From Albidovulum litorale (lineage in GTDB: Bacteria > Pseudomonadota > Alphaproteobacteria > Rhodobacterales > Rhodobacteraceae), in NCBI RefSeq assembly GCF_025751495.1, contig NZ_JAOWKZ010000004.1, positions 310,001 through 374,000 on the forward strand: a stretch of 64,000 bases of DNA, written 5' to 3'. Both the position numbers and the translations under genes were made by a program. Positions 35,350-43,555 of the stretch are shown here, one piece after another; position 1 is the stretch's first letter, and each line of letters starts with the position of its first letter. The notes under the pieces were generated by a model, which worked only from the letters and a program-made list of their open reading frames with translations, was not told where the DNA came from and searched no databases.

Positions 35350-35820
35350 ATGCGGCTCGTGATCTATGTGATGGCGGCGACACTGGTCCTCGATCAGGCG
35401 TCGAAATTCTTTGTCGTCCATATGCTTGACCTCTGGTCGCGCAACGAGATTGCCGTTCTGCCCGGCTGGTTCACCCTGCGGATGGCCTGGAATCAGGGGA
35501 TCAATTTCGGCCTTCTGTCGAATTCGAACGAGATCACGCGCTGGGGCCTCATCCTGATGGCCATCGCCATATCGGCCTGGGTCTGGCTCTGGGTCCGTCG
35601 CGAACCGCATCGGCCTGTGATCAAGGTCGCGGCCGGCCTTCTGATCGGCGGCGCGCTGGGCAATGTCGTCGACCGGATCGCCTATGGCGCGGTGGCCGAT
35701 TTCCTGAACATGTCGGTGCCGGGGCTTTACAACCCGTATTCGTTCAACGTGGCCGATATCGCGATCTTTGCCGGTGCGATCGGTCTCGTGCTGTTCACCG
35801 GGCGGGAGAAGACCCCGTGA
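35350..35820 (+). CDS. lspA: Lipoprotein signal peptidase LspA
   Basis: LspA is the inner-membrane aspartyl peptidase that removes signal peptides of prolipoproteins after diacylglyceryl transfer. The 156-residue, four-helix protein shows the conserved [10 protein letters not shown] block and [19 protein letters not shown], which holds both catalytic aspartates. It lies between purH (8-base gap) and a lipoprotein gene, a plausible client. Confidence 0.93.
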   Translation: MRLVIYVMAATLVLDQASKFFVVHMLDLWSRNEIAVLPGWFTLRMAWNQGINFGLLSNSNEITRWGLILMAIAISAWVWLWVRREPHRPVIKVAAGLLIGGALGNVVDRIAYGAVADFLNMSVPGLYNPYSFNVADIAIFAGAIGLVLFTGREKTP

Positions 35821-35872
35821 CGTGCGCGATGACATGCGCTAAACGAAGGCAAGGCAGGTGAGGGAGAAACCC

Positions 35873-36421
35873 ATGGCGGCAAGACTTGGCATGCGCAGCA
35901 TCGCGATCATGGGCGCGGTTCTGGTGCTGTCCGCCTGTGGCGGCAAGGAGAAAGACCCCAAGCTGCTGAATATCCGCTCGGCCAGCCGGGCGCCGGACGA
36001 ATTCACTGTCCTGCCCACTAAGCCGCTGCAACTGCCCGAGGATCTGGCGAGCCTGCCCGAGCCCACGCCCGGCGGCACCAACATCACCGACCCGACGCCC
36101 GAGGCCGATGCGGTCGCGGCCCTTGGCGGCAATCCGGCGGCACTTGCCCAGACCGGCATCTCGGCGGGCAATGGCGGGCTTGTGTCCTACGCCTCCCGTT
36201 TCGGCGCGTCTTCGGATATCCGTCAGGTTCTGGCCGCCGAAGACCTTGAATACCGCCGCAAGAACGACGGACGGCTTCTGGAACGCGCCTTCAACGTCAA
36301 TGTCTACTTCCGCGCCTATGCGCCGATGTCGCTTGACCAGTATGCCGAACTGGAACGCTGGCGGCGGATTGGCGTCCGCACAGTCGGTGCGCCGCCGGAA
36401 GAGACGCTGGAAGACAACTGA
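35873..36421 (+). CDS. DUF3035 lipoprotein
   Basis: A 182-residue lipoprotein. Starting at ATG 35873 (AGGGAGA upstream) the N-terminus is a signal peptide with lipobox LSAC (VLVLSACGGKEKDP), so it is lipidated at Cys24 or so. The mature part contains the DUF3035 pattern RAPDEFTVLPTKPLQLPEDL. Its function is not known. It follows lspA and precedes the M16 pair, all on the same strand. Confidence 0.8.
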   Translation: MAARLGMRSIAIMGAVLVLSACGGKEKDPKLLNIRSASRAPDEFTVLPTKPLQLPEDLASLPEPTPGGTNITDPTPEADAVAALGGNPAALAQTGISAGNGGLVSYASRFGASSDIRQVLAAEDLEYRRKNDGRLLERAFNVNVYFRAYAPMSLDQYAELERWRRIGVRTVGAPPEETLEDN

Positions 36422-36496
36422 CATCACCTCTCTGTCACCGGCCTTGACGCCGACGCTTGCTCGGTTACCTCTCTTGTTGGACCGAGGGAGTTAGAC

Positions 36497-37837
36497 ATGT
36501 TCCACATCCTGCGCCCGGCGATACTCGCCGTGCTTACCGCCCTTCCCGCCATGGCCGAGGAGGTGACGACCTTCACCCTGCCCAATAACCTGGAGGTGGT
36601 TGTAATTGAGGATCATCGCGCGCCGGTCGTTGTGCAGATGGTCTGGTACCGCGCCGGGGCGGCGGATGAAAAACCGGGTGTCTCGGGCATTGCGCATTAC
36701 CTTGAACACCTGATGTTCAAGGGCACCGACACGCTCGCGCCGGGTGAGTTTTCAAGAACCGTCGAGGACAATGGCGGGTCGGACAACGCCTTCACCTCGT
36801 GGGATTACACGGGCTATTTCCAGCGCATCGCCGCAGACCGGCTGGAACTGGTGATGCGGATGGAAGCCGACCGCATGCGCAACCTTAAACTGACCGAGGA
36901 TGACTGGCAGACCGAGCGGGAGGTTGTCATCGAGGAACGCAACCAGCGCATAGATAGCGATCCCGGCGCGATCTTTGGCGAACAGCGCCGCGCGGCGCAG
37001 TATCTCAACCATCCCTACGGAACGCCCATCATCGGCTGGCGGCAAGAGATGGAGCAACTGACCCGGCAGGACGCGCTCGACTGGTATCAGCGCTACTATG
37101 CGCCAAATAACGCGATTCTGGTCGTGGCGGGCGATGTGACCCCGGAACAGGTGCGGCAACTGGCAGAAACCTATTACGGGCCGCTGGAGCCAAGCGAGGG
37201 GATCGCGGTGCGCAAGCGCCCGCAGGAACCGCCGCAACTGGCTGAACGACGCCTGACCTATTCCGATCCGCGCGTGTCGCAGCCCTATGTGACGCGCAGC
37301 TACCTTGCCCCTGAACGCGATCCGGGCGACCAGACCAAGGCCGCGGCCCTGACGATCCTCGCCGATCTTCTGGGCGGCGATGGCCAGACCTCGGTCCTTG
37401 CGCGGAAACTGCAATTCGACCGCAAGCTCGCCATCTATACCTCGGCGCATTATGACGGCACGTCCTATGACGATACGACCTTCAACCTTGTCGTTGTGCC
37501 TGCCGAGGGCGTCAGCCTTGATGAGGCCGAAAACGCGATGGACGAGGTTCTGGCGGAGTTTATTGAAACCGGCGTAGACCCGGCCGCCTTTGCGCGGGTC
37601 AAGACCCGCATCCATGCCGCGATGATCTATGCCCAGGACGATGTCGGCGGTCTTGCGCGCCGCTATGGCGAGGCGCTGACGACCGGGCTGACGGTCGCCG
37701 ATGTGCAGGCCTGGCCCGAGGTGCTGGATTCGGTGACCGAGGCGGATGTTATTGCCGCCGCGACCGAGGTTTTTGACCGCCGCCGCGCGGTGACCGGCTG
37801 GACCATGCGGGCCGGCGAGGAAGAGGTGATGCAATGA
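36497..37837 (+). CDS. M16 family zinc metallopeptidase, catalytic subunit
   Basis: A 446-residue secreted peptidase of the pitrilysin/insulinase family. A signal peptide (MFHILRPAILAVLTALPAMA) precedes the inverted zinc motif HxxEH at His67, Glu70, His71 (HYLEHLMFKG); the distal glutamate lies in TEREVVIEERNQR. The first M16 domain is about residues 25-180, the second about 185-420. The stop overlaps the start of the next gene by 4 bases, so the two subunits are made together. Likely periplasmic. Confidence 0.9.
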   Translation: MFHILRPAILAVLTALPAMAEEVTTFTLPNNLEVVVIEDHRAPVVVQMVWYRAGAADEKPGVSGIAHYLEHLMFKGTDTLAPGEFSRTVEDNGGSDNAFTSWDYTGYFQRIAADRLELVMRMEADRMRNLKLTEDDWQTEREVVIEERNQRIDSDPGAIFGEQRRAAQYLNHPYGTPIIGWRQEMEQLTRQDALDWYQRYYAPNNAILVVAGDVTPEQVRQLAETYYGPLEPSEGIAVRKRPQEPPQLAERRLTYSDPRVSQPYVTRSYLAPERDPGDQTKAAALTILADLLGGDGQTSVLARKLQFDRKLAIYTSAHYDGTSYDDTTFNLVVVPAEGVSLDEAENAMDEVLAEFIETGVDPAAFARVKTRIHAAMIYAQDDVGGLARRYGEALTTGLTVADVQAWPEVLDSVTEADVIAAATEVFDRRRAVTGWTMRAGEEEVMQ

Positions 37838-39144
37838 TCCGGGTTCTGTTCGCCGCCTGTCTGGCCCTTGTCACAGCACTGCCCGCAAGTGCCGTCGAGA
37901 TACGCGAGGTGACCTCGCCCGGTGGGATCAAGGCCTGGTTGGTGGAGGAGCATTCGATTCCCTTCACCGCGCTGGAGCTTCGCTTCAAGGGTGGCACCAG
38001 CCTCGATCAGCCCGGCAAGCGCGGGGCCACGGTCCTGATGATGGGCCTGTTGGAAGAGGGCGCGGGCGACCTCGACAGCCAGGGATTCGCCGAGGCGCGC
38101 GACGCGCTGGCGGCGCAGTTCAGTTTCGACGCGCATGATGACGCGGTTTCGATCTCGGCCCGGATGCTGAGCGAGAACCGGGGCGAGGCGGTGGCATTGC
38201 TGAAAACGGCGCTGACGGAACCGCGTTTCGACGATGACGCGGTCGCGCGGGTCAAGGCGCAGGTTGTGTCCATCATCCAGTCGGATGAGAAGGACCCCAA
38301 TACCATTGCCGCGCGCAGTTTTGATGGGCTGGCCTTTGGCGATCACCCCTATGGCACGTCGCGCAACGGCACGATTGACAGCATGGCGGCGCTGACCCGT
38401 GACGACCTGATTGCTGCTCACGCCGGGGTTCTGGCGCGCGACCGGGTCTATGTCTCGGCCGTCGGGGACATCACCGAGGCGGAACTCGGCGCGCTTCTGG
38501 ATGATCTTCTGGGCGGATTGCCGGAAACCGGAGCGCCGATGCCGGCGCGGGCGGAACTGGGCCTGACGGGTGGCGTCACGGTGATCGACTTTGCCTCTCC
38601 GCAATCGGTTGTGACTTTCGGTCATGGCGGGATCAAGCGTGACGACCCGGACTTTTTCACCGCCTATGTCCTTAACCAGATCCTCGGCGCCGGTGGCTTC
38701 GGTTCGCGCCTGATGGACGAGGTGCGCGAGAAGCGCGGGCTGACCTATGGCATCTACACCTATCTTGCGCCGATGGACCTGGCCGAGACCTGGCAGGGCG
38801 GCTTTTCCTCGGCCAATGAAAAGGTCGCCGAGGCGATTGAGGTGGTGCGTGCCGAATGGGCGCGGATGGTGGCAGATGGCGTCACCGAGGCTGAACTGGA
38901 GGCCGCGAAGACCTATCTGACCGGCTCATATCCCCTTCGCTTCGACGGCAATGGCCCGATTGCCGATATTCTTGTCGGCATGCAGATCGAGGAATTGCCA
39001 ACGAGCTATGTCAACGACCGCAACGCCTATATCGAGGCGGTGACGCTGGACGATATCCGCCGTGTGGCGGTCCGTCTTTTGAAGCCCGAGGACCTGCGGT
39101 TCGTGGTCGTGGGGCGGCCTGTCGGGCTGGAAGCGTCGAACTGA
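37834..39144 (+). CDS. M16 family peptidase, non-catalytic partner subunit
   Basis: A 436-residue secreted M16 homologue (signal peptide MIRVLFAACLALVTALPASA). The position of HxxEH is occupied by GATVLMMGLLEEGAGDLDS, so zinc binding is lost. It keeps the R-Y substrate motif, GSRLMDEVREKRGLTYG. This is the split active/inactive heterodimer pattern known from YmxG-like and mitochondrial processing peptidase-like pairs. Overlaps the catalytic gene by ATGA. Confidence 0.9.
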   Translation: MIRVLFAACLALVTALPASAVEIREVTSPGGIKAWLVEEHSIPFTALELRFKGGTSLDQPGKRGATVLMMGLLEEGAGDLDSQGFAEARDALAAQFSFDAHDDAVSISARMLSENRGEAVALLKTALTEPRFDDDAVARVKAQVVSIIQSDEKDPNTIAARSFDGLAFGDHPYGTSRNGTIDSMAALTRDDLIAAHAGVLARDRVYVSAVGDITEAELGALLDDLLGGLPETGAPMPARAELGLTGGVTVIDFASPQSVVTFGHGGIKRDDPDFFTAYVLNQILGAGGFGSRLMDEVREKRGLTYGIYTYLAPMDLAETWQGGFSSANEKVAEAIEVVRAEWARMVADGVTEAELEAAKTYLTGSYPLRFDGNGPIADILVGMQIEELPTSYVNDRNAYIEAVTLDDIRRVAVRLLKPEDLRFVVVGRPVGLEASN

Positions 39145-39180
39145 TCCGAAACATCGAGGGCCTGTAAGAGATAGCGGCCG

Positions 39181-39196
39181 CCGGGGAAAGCCCCGG
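39181..39196. terminator. Hairpin between convergent M16 and arylsulfotransferase-like genes
   Basis: CCGGGG-AAAG-CCCCGG is a perfect 6-bp stem with a 4-base loop, 36 bases after the M16 stop and 11 before the end of the opposite gene. It may serve as a bidirectional terminator. GC-rich flanks allow alternative pairings. Confidence 0.4.
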
Positions 39197-39207
39197 GGGC
39201 GCCCCGT

Positions 39208-40557
39208 TCAGCACCCGGCGGCTTGCAGGGCTTTCAGTGCGGCGTCGCCTTGCGCCTTCGGGATATAGCGCGACCAGTTCATGATCCACAACTTGCCATT
39301 GTCGGAGCGGTTCACGAAGACCCAGTCCAGCGAACCGTCTTCGCCGAACTTGATAAGGCGCGCGCGCGATGTTTCCTCGATCATGCGCCCCGCCCCCGGG
39401 ATCAGATCCGTCAGGCTCTGATTGAAGGAGCGGATATCCATGGACTGCATCTGTTCGCGAAAGAAGCTCTCTGCCTCCCGGCCGGGCAGTTCGAAGCGCA
39501 CAAGTTCATTCGTTCCCAGGACGATCGGCGCGCCCCGTTCCGCCGTCTTGCGGCGATTGTCATACATGGAGATTACGTCCGGCGCGAGCATGTCCACGTC
39601 ATGTTGGTGCATAATGCGGTCCTGCGAATGCCAGATCACCTTATCGGTCGACGGTCTGAACAGCAGCGCCATATTCAGATGCCCGATGCTAAGCAGGACA
39701 TCGCCACGCTTCGCTATCTCCCCGTCGAAGGTCACGGGCTCTATGTCGTTTAGGTGGAGAGGGTCCAGCACCGCGTTGTCATAGTCGTAGGCCCGATTCT
39801 CCAGGCCGGCGTCGACCAGCATCTCGAGCACAGATTTGGCGTAGAGGATCTCTCCGTCGGGATTCAGCTGGACGATGTGGTCATCGAAGGTATTGGGCCC
39901 CCAGCCGTAGCCCTTGACGGGTGTAGGGGCGGTCCCTGGTGTCCAGATCGTGCCGTCTGGCGACATCTCGGTGCTGTGGTGGAAGGCAAATTCAGCGTTG
40001 ACCCAGTAAGGGGTGCCGCAGGCATTGACGCGGTAGAGCGCGCCGTAGTGGTTGTTGAGAATGATCGAGCCATCTGCCATCAGCACCGGGTGCTGAGTCC
40101 TGAGCGAACTGGAATCCCCCTCCAACGGGGGCTTGGAGAAGCCGTTGCCGCCCTCGAAGGCGAAGGTCTGCGGGTCGTCGAAGGTCCAGCGGTGCAGCGG
40201 CGCGCCCTCTCCTTCCCGGTAGAGTTCCACAACGCTCCAGCCGATGTCGCCATTGTACCGGCTCACGAGCACGTACTGCGGGTTGGCGGGCGTGCGCGCG
40301 AAGGTGAACCCGAAGGGTTCGTCGAATTCGGCTTTCACCTCGTGCTGATCCAGCAACAATTCGCCCGAAAGTATCTGCTTCACCGTTGTGGGGACCTTGG
40401 CAATGGTCACGGCCGCCGCCGCGACAGGGCCAAAGCGCTGTCCGCCTGAGGCCCTGTGAAATACCATCCAGCCAAAGGCCCAGGAGAGCAGAAGCATCAG
40501 GATGATGACGGCAATCAGCCAGCGGAGTTCGATCTTCCTGGACAAAAACCGTTCCAT
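39208..40557 (-). CDS. Membrane-anchored arylsulfotransferase (ASST)-like protein
   Basis: A 449-residue protein with one N-terminal membrane anchor (WLIAVIILMLLLSWAFGWMV, about 14-33) and a large extracytoplasmic beta-propeller-like domain. Blocks such as NDIEPVTFDG, GDVLLSIGHLNMALLF and MHQHDVDMLAPDVISMYDN match the arylsulfotransferase family, where a histidine carries the sulfuryl group. Whether this member is catalytic is uncertain, since distant ASST-like proteins often lack the transfer function. It stands next to the decayed integration region, in codon use not obviously different from neighbours. Confidence 0.72.
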   Translation of the reverse strand: MERFLSRKIELRWLIAVIILMLLLSWAFGWMVFHRASGGQRFGPVAAAAVTIAKVPTTVKQILSGELLLDQHEVKAEFDEPFGFTFARTPANPQYVLVSRYNGDIGWSVVELYREGEGAPLHRWTFDDPQTFAFEGGNGFSKPPLEGDSSSLRTQHPVLMADGSIILNNHYGALYRVNACGTPYWVNAEFAFHHSTEMSPDGTIWTPGTAPTPVKGYGWGPNTFDDHIVQLNPDGEILYAKSVLEMLVDAGLENRAYDYDNAVLDPLHLNDIEPVTFDGEIAKRGDVLLSIGHLNMALLFRPSTDKVIWHSQDRIMHQHDVDMLAPDVISMYDNRRKTAERGAPIVLGTNELVRFELPGREAESFFREQMQSMDIRSFNQSLTDLIPGAGRMIEETSRARLIKFGEDGSLDWVFVNRSDNGKLWIMNWSRYIPKAQGDAALKALQAAGC

Positions 40558-40750
40558 TATTACATCCCGAAATCTCGTTGCTCCGCTTTTCCGTCCTTAT
40601 GGAGATAAAGTGAAACCATTGTGATAGAAAGTCCTTTGGAGCAGGTCCAGCGGGAAAGGAGGCCTTCCTCCCGCTTCGGGGTGCCGATGATCGTAAGCGC
40701 TACGCCGCCCCCTATCCGGCGAGCCGTCGTTTTCCAGACGCTTGGCGAAG

Positions 40751-40894
40751 CGTCGTGCTTTGCTGCGGGCCCGCAGATTCCTCCAAGAGAAAGCGATCGC
40801 GATCAAAAACGACATTCGTGGTCTTCTTCGCAACTTCGGTCTCAAGGTCGGTGTTGTATCTCCGGCGAGCTTTCCGAACGCCCCCAGGTGCTGA
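40751..40894 (+). pseudogene. IS110-family transposase fragment
   Basis: The plus-strand frame from 40751 reads RALLRARRFLQEKA, then NDIRGLLRNFGLKVGVV and stops at 40892-40894. The R-G-L-L-R-N-F-G-L-K-V-G string is diagnostic of the middle of IS110-type (DEDD) transposases. Only about 47 residues of a roughly 340-residue protein remain. A frame-shifted continuation (VLTVSGLGQVLDPVR) just after could be the LMTVPGVG region of the same gene, with less certainty. Confidence 0.65.
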
Positions 40895-41048
40895 CGGTGT
40901 CTGGCCTTGGTCAAGTTCTTGATCCCGTCCGACTGATCAAGCCAGCGATGGGTCGTTGCTTTGATCGAGGTTCCGGTTAGGGGGGCGCCTCTTTCAGGGT
41001 ATCTCCCCGGCTTGCTGGTCGGATTAAGCGTGGCTCTAGGAGGTTCTT

Positions 41049-41261
41049 TCAGATTTCCTCACGTGCATCGTCGCGCCGTCTTAGGGCTTACTTGAGGCAC
41101 TTCGTCCCAAAGCCGCGGACCACTTCCTTCTCACCTGCCGCCTTCTGCAATTCGGTCGGCACGGAGTATCTCACGGCGTAACTTGAGCCGCGCTTGAAGA
41201 TGAATCTAGGGAGGCTGACGGGGGCTAAGCGAGTCGCTTTTTGTAACGATTTTGAAGCCAT
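41049..41261 (-). pseudogene. Truncated tyrosine-recombinase (integrase) with nonsense codon
   Basis: From ATG 41261 the minus strand encodes 57 residues including RFIFKRGSSYAVRYSVP and GEKEVVRGFGTKCLK, then TAA (41088-41090), and in the same frame ALRRRDDAREEI before a TGA at 41049-41051. This is the N-terminal domain of phage-type integrases of the kind that start with a K-R-G-x-x-Y-x-V-R-Y-x-V-P strand followed by S-L-G-T-x-D-x-x-E-A-x-R-R. The catalytic domain is missing. The start is 59 bases from the 3' end of tRNA-Leu, the normal place for an island integrase. Confidence 0.7.
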
Positions 41262-41319
41262 CTAAGGGCACTTTCCGCTGTTACTGCGGTCCGCTAACCC
41301 TTCGATTTCATTAGATGAC

Positions 41320-41404
41320 TGGTGCCCAGGAGAGGACTCGAACCTCCACGCCTTGCGGCACACGGACCTGAACCGTGCGCGTCTACCAATTCCGCCACCT
41401 GGGC
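41320..41404 (-). tRNA. tRNA-Leu (anticodon CAG)
   Basis: The minus strand folds as a complete class II tRNA: acceptor GCCCAGG (41404-41398) with CCTGGGC, discriminator A, and encoded CCA at 41322-41320. The D-arm has GGTAGACGC. The anticodon stem CACGG/CCGTG encloses TTCAGGT, giving anticodon CAG. The long variable arm and the GGTTCGAGTCC T-arm confirm Leu. Total length is 85 bases. Its 3' end faces the integration scar. Confidence 0.95.
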
Positions 41405-41551
41405 AGGTGTCGTGGGGCGCGATGTACAGAGGGCGCGGGGGACTGTCAACGGGGTCTTCGTCAAATCCGCGCTGCGATCATTCGCGCCTTGTTTGCCGGG
41501 GGCTCAGGCGCTAATCAGGGGCCAAAGCGAGAGATTGCCGGAGGCCCTGAA

Positions 41552-42538
41552 ATGTCCAAGCTGGTCACGATTTACGGCGGTTCGGGATTCGTCGGGCGCT
41601 ACATCGCCCGGCGCATGGCGAAAGAGGGCTGGCGCGTCCGCGTGGCCTGCCGCCGTCCGAACGAGGCCCTGTTCGTCAAGCCCTATGGCGCCGTTGGTCA
41701 GGTCGAGCCGGTCTTCTGCAATATCCGTGACGACGCGTCCGTTGCCGCCGCGATGGCGGGGGCCGATGCTGTGGTGAACTGCGTTGGCACCTTCGACAAG
41801 AGCGGGCGCAATAATTTCGACGCCGTGCAGGTCGAAGGCGCGGGCCGGATTGCCCGGATCGCCGCCAAGACCGGCGTCGCGACCATGGTTCATATCTCGG
41901 CCATCGGTGCCGATGCGCTGAGCGACTGCGATTATTCCCGCACCAAGGCCGAGGGCGAGGCGGCGGTCAAGGCTGCCTTCCCCGGCGCGCTGATCCTGCG
42001 GCCTTCGGTGATTTTCGGACCCGAGGACGGGTTCTTCAACCGCTTCGCCGGGATGAGCCGTTTCGGTCCGGTCCTGCCGGTTGTGGGTGCTGCGACGAAG
42101 TTCCAGCCGGTCTATGTCGACGATGTGGCTGCGGCAGCGGTGAAGGGCATCCTAGGTCAAGCCTCGGGCACCTACGAGCTTGGCGGACCGGATGTCGCGA
42201 GCTTCCGCGAGCTGATGGAGGAGATGCTGACGGTGATCCATCGCCGCCGGCTGATCGTGAACATGCCGTTCTGGATGGCCCGCATCATGGCGGCGGTGCT
42301 GGATTTCGGGTCTCTGATTACCGGCGGACTGATCACCAACAAGATCCTGACCCGCGATCAGGTTAAGTCGCTGCGCGTCGACAATGTCGTGGCCAAGGGC
42401 GCCAAGGGACTTGCCGATCTGGGGATCGAGGCCACGCCGACCGACGCGGTCGTGCCCGATTATCTCTGGCGGTTCCGTCCCTCGGGTCAGTACGACGCGA
42501 TCAAGGCTTCGGCCCGGAACCTGCGGCACAGCGACTGA
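41552..42538 (+). CDS. Complex I NDUFA9-like NAD(P)-binding protein (atypical SDR)
   Basis: A 328-residue extended/atypical SDR with the N-terminal site [18 protein letters not shown]. The sequence matches bacterial homologues of the NADH dehydrogenase accessory subunit NDUFA9 ([51 protein letters not shown]). The usual SDR Y-x3-K is replaced by Y-S-R-T-K, as in relatives. It may assist complex I or act in quinone or lipid metabolism; this is not settled. ATG 41552 follows GGAGG. uppP starts 51 bases downstream. Confidence 0.85.
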   Translation: MSKLVTIYGGSGFVGRYIARRMAKEGWRVRVACRRPNEALFVKPYGAVGQVEPVFCNIRDDASVAAAMAGADAVVNCVGTFDKSGRNNFDAVQVEGAGRIARIAAKTGVATMVHISAIGADALSDCDYSRTKAEGEAAVKAAFPGALILRPSVIFGPEDGFFNRFAGMSRFGPVLPVVGAATKFQPVYVDDVAAAAVKGILGQASGTYELGGPDVASFRELMEEMLTVIHRRRLIVNMPFWMARIMAAVLDFGSLITGGLITNKILTRDQVKSLRVDNVVAKGAKGLADLGIEATPTDAVVPDYLWRFRPSGQYDAIKASARNLRHSD

Positions 42539-42589
42539 TCGCGCCCCTGAGGGGCTTTGATGGCCTTCGCAGCATAAGAAAGCCCCGCC

Positions 42590-43393
42590 ATGAGTGACCC
42601 TACGCTGAGCGCCCTGATCCTCGGGATTCTGGAGGGGCTGACTGAGTTCATCCCGGTTTCCTCCACCGGGCATATCCTGCTGGCGGGCCATTTCATCGGC
42701 TTTGAAAGTGCCGGAAAAACCTTCGAGGTTGTCATCCAGCTTGGCGCGGTTCTGGCGGTGCTGGGGGTCTATGCGGCGAAGATCGGCCGGACGGTGGCGG
42801 GTTTGCCCACCGACCCCCATGCGCGGCGCTTTGCGGGGTCCATTCTGCTGGCCTTCCTGCCTGCCGTCGTGGTCGGCGTTCTGGCCCATGACGTGATCAA
42901 GGAAGTGCTTTTTGAAAGCCCGCGCCTGATCGCTACCATGCTGATCCTCGGCGGTATTGTTCTTCTGGTTGTCGACCGGCTGCCGCTGGTGCCGCGCCAT
43001 CACGATTCGGAACGGTTCCCGCTGCGGATGGCGCTCGGGATTGGGGTGATCCAGTGTCTGGCGATGATCCCCGGCGTGTCGCGGTCGGGTGCCACAATTG
43101 TCGGTGCGCTGGCCTTCGGGGCTGACAAGAGATCGGCTGCCGAGTTCTCGTTCTTCCTGTCGATGCCGACCATGGCGGGGGCATTTGCCTATGACCTCTA
43201 CAAGAACCGCGATGTTCTCGACATGAGTGCCATGGGCGAAATTGCCATAGGTTTTGCCGCTGCTTTCGTCGCGGCCATCCTCGTTGTCCGCTGGCTGCTC
43301 GGCTATGTCAGCCGCCATGGCTACGCGCTCTTTGGCTGGTGGCGAATCATCGTCGGATCGGTGGTTCTGGCGGCCCTGAGCATGGGGTATTGA
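42590..43393 (+). CDS. uppP: Undecaprenyl-diphosphatase UppP (BacA)
   Basis: UppP recycles undecaprenyl pyrophosphate to the monophosphate carrier used for peptidoglycan and other envelope glycans. The 267-residue membrane protein shows the two active-site motifs [14 protein letters not shown] (about 15-28) and [11 protein letters not shown] (about 160-170). Its product also feeds lipid-linked sugar routes such as the DprE-like one at 12-15 kb, assuming that route uses the same carrier. Confidence 0.93.
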   Translation: MSDPTLSALILGILEGLTEFIPVSSTGHILLAGHFIGFESAGKTFEVVIQLGAVLAVLGVYAAKIGRTVAGLPTDPHARRFAGSILLAFLPAVVVGVLAHDVIKEVLFESPRLIATMLILGGIVLLVVDRLPLVPRHHDSERFPLRMALGIGVIQCLAMIPGVSRSGATIVGALAFGADKRSAAEFSFFLSMPTMAGAFAYDLYKNRDVLDMSAMGEIAIGFAAAFVAAILVVRWLLGYVSRHGYALFGWWRIIVGSVVLAALSMGY

Positions 43394-43407
43394 CATATAG
43401 GTATCTC

Positions 43408-43489
43408 ATACTGACCTAATTTCGGTCAAAAATGCTGCTATAACTGTCCTGCGGTCGAAAAATCCTTGAATTAGGTCAGTATATCTGAC
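43408..43489 (+). promoter_or_regulatory. gltD upstream region with long inverted repeat and palindrome
   Basis: ATACTGACCTAATT (43408-43421) recurs as its exact reverse complement AATTAGGTCAGTAT (43469-43482), centre to centre 61 bases. The second copy overlaps a palindrome GTCAG-TATAT-CTGAC (43475-43489). Between the copies lies an extended -10-like TGCTATAAC (43436-43444). Two protein sites on opposite sides of a promoter, with possible looping, is the simplest reading; an RNA stem in the leader is the alternative. The binding protein is unknown. No sigma-54 -24/-12 element is seen. Confidence 0.55.
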
Positions 43490-43555
43490 TTTTATTCCGG
43501 ACGGGGCGGGAGTAGCAATGCGCACCCTGCTGATTTCCGCCGGAAAGGACCCGTC

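Larger units (their letters stand above)
40558..41319. other. Integration scar without intact genes
   Basis: This 762-base stretch has no full-length gene and visibly lower GC than its surroundings. It holds an IS110 transposase fragment and, nearer the tRNA, a tyrosine-integrase fragment, both broken. The order tRNA-Leu, integrase start, IS debris is what remains when an island integrated at a tRNA decays. I found no second copy of the tRNA 3' end inside the stretch, so the outer att site is lost or not recognisable. Confidence 0.6.

Noticed and set aside
40621-40980. A plus-strand 119-codon frame in the tRNA-Leu scar
   Set aside because: It does not encode a recognisable protein over its length; the IS110 signature is in another frame, so this frame is incidental.
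43390-43395. TTGACA as the -35 of the gltD promoter
   Set aside because: A perfect -35 hexamer overlaps the uppP stop codon, but no -10 lies at suitable spacing; the extended -10 TGCTATAAC further down is a better candidate.
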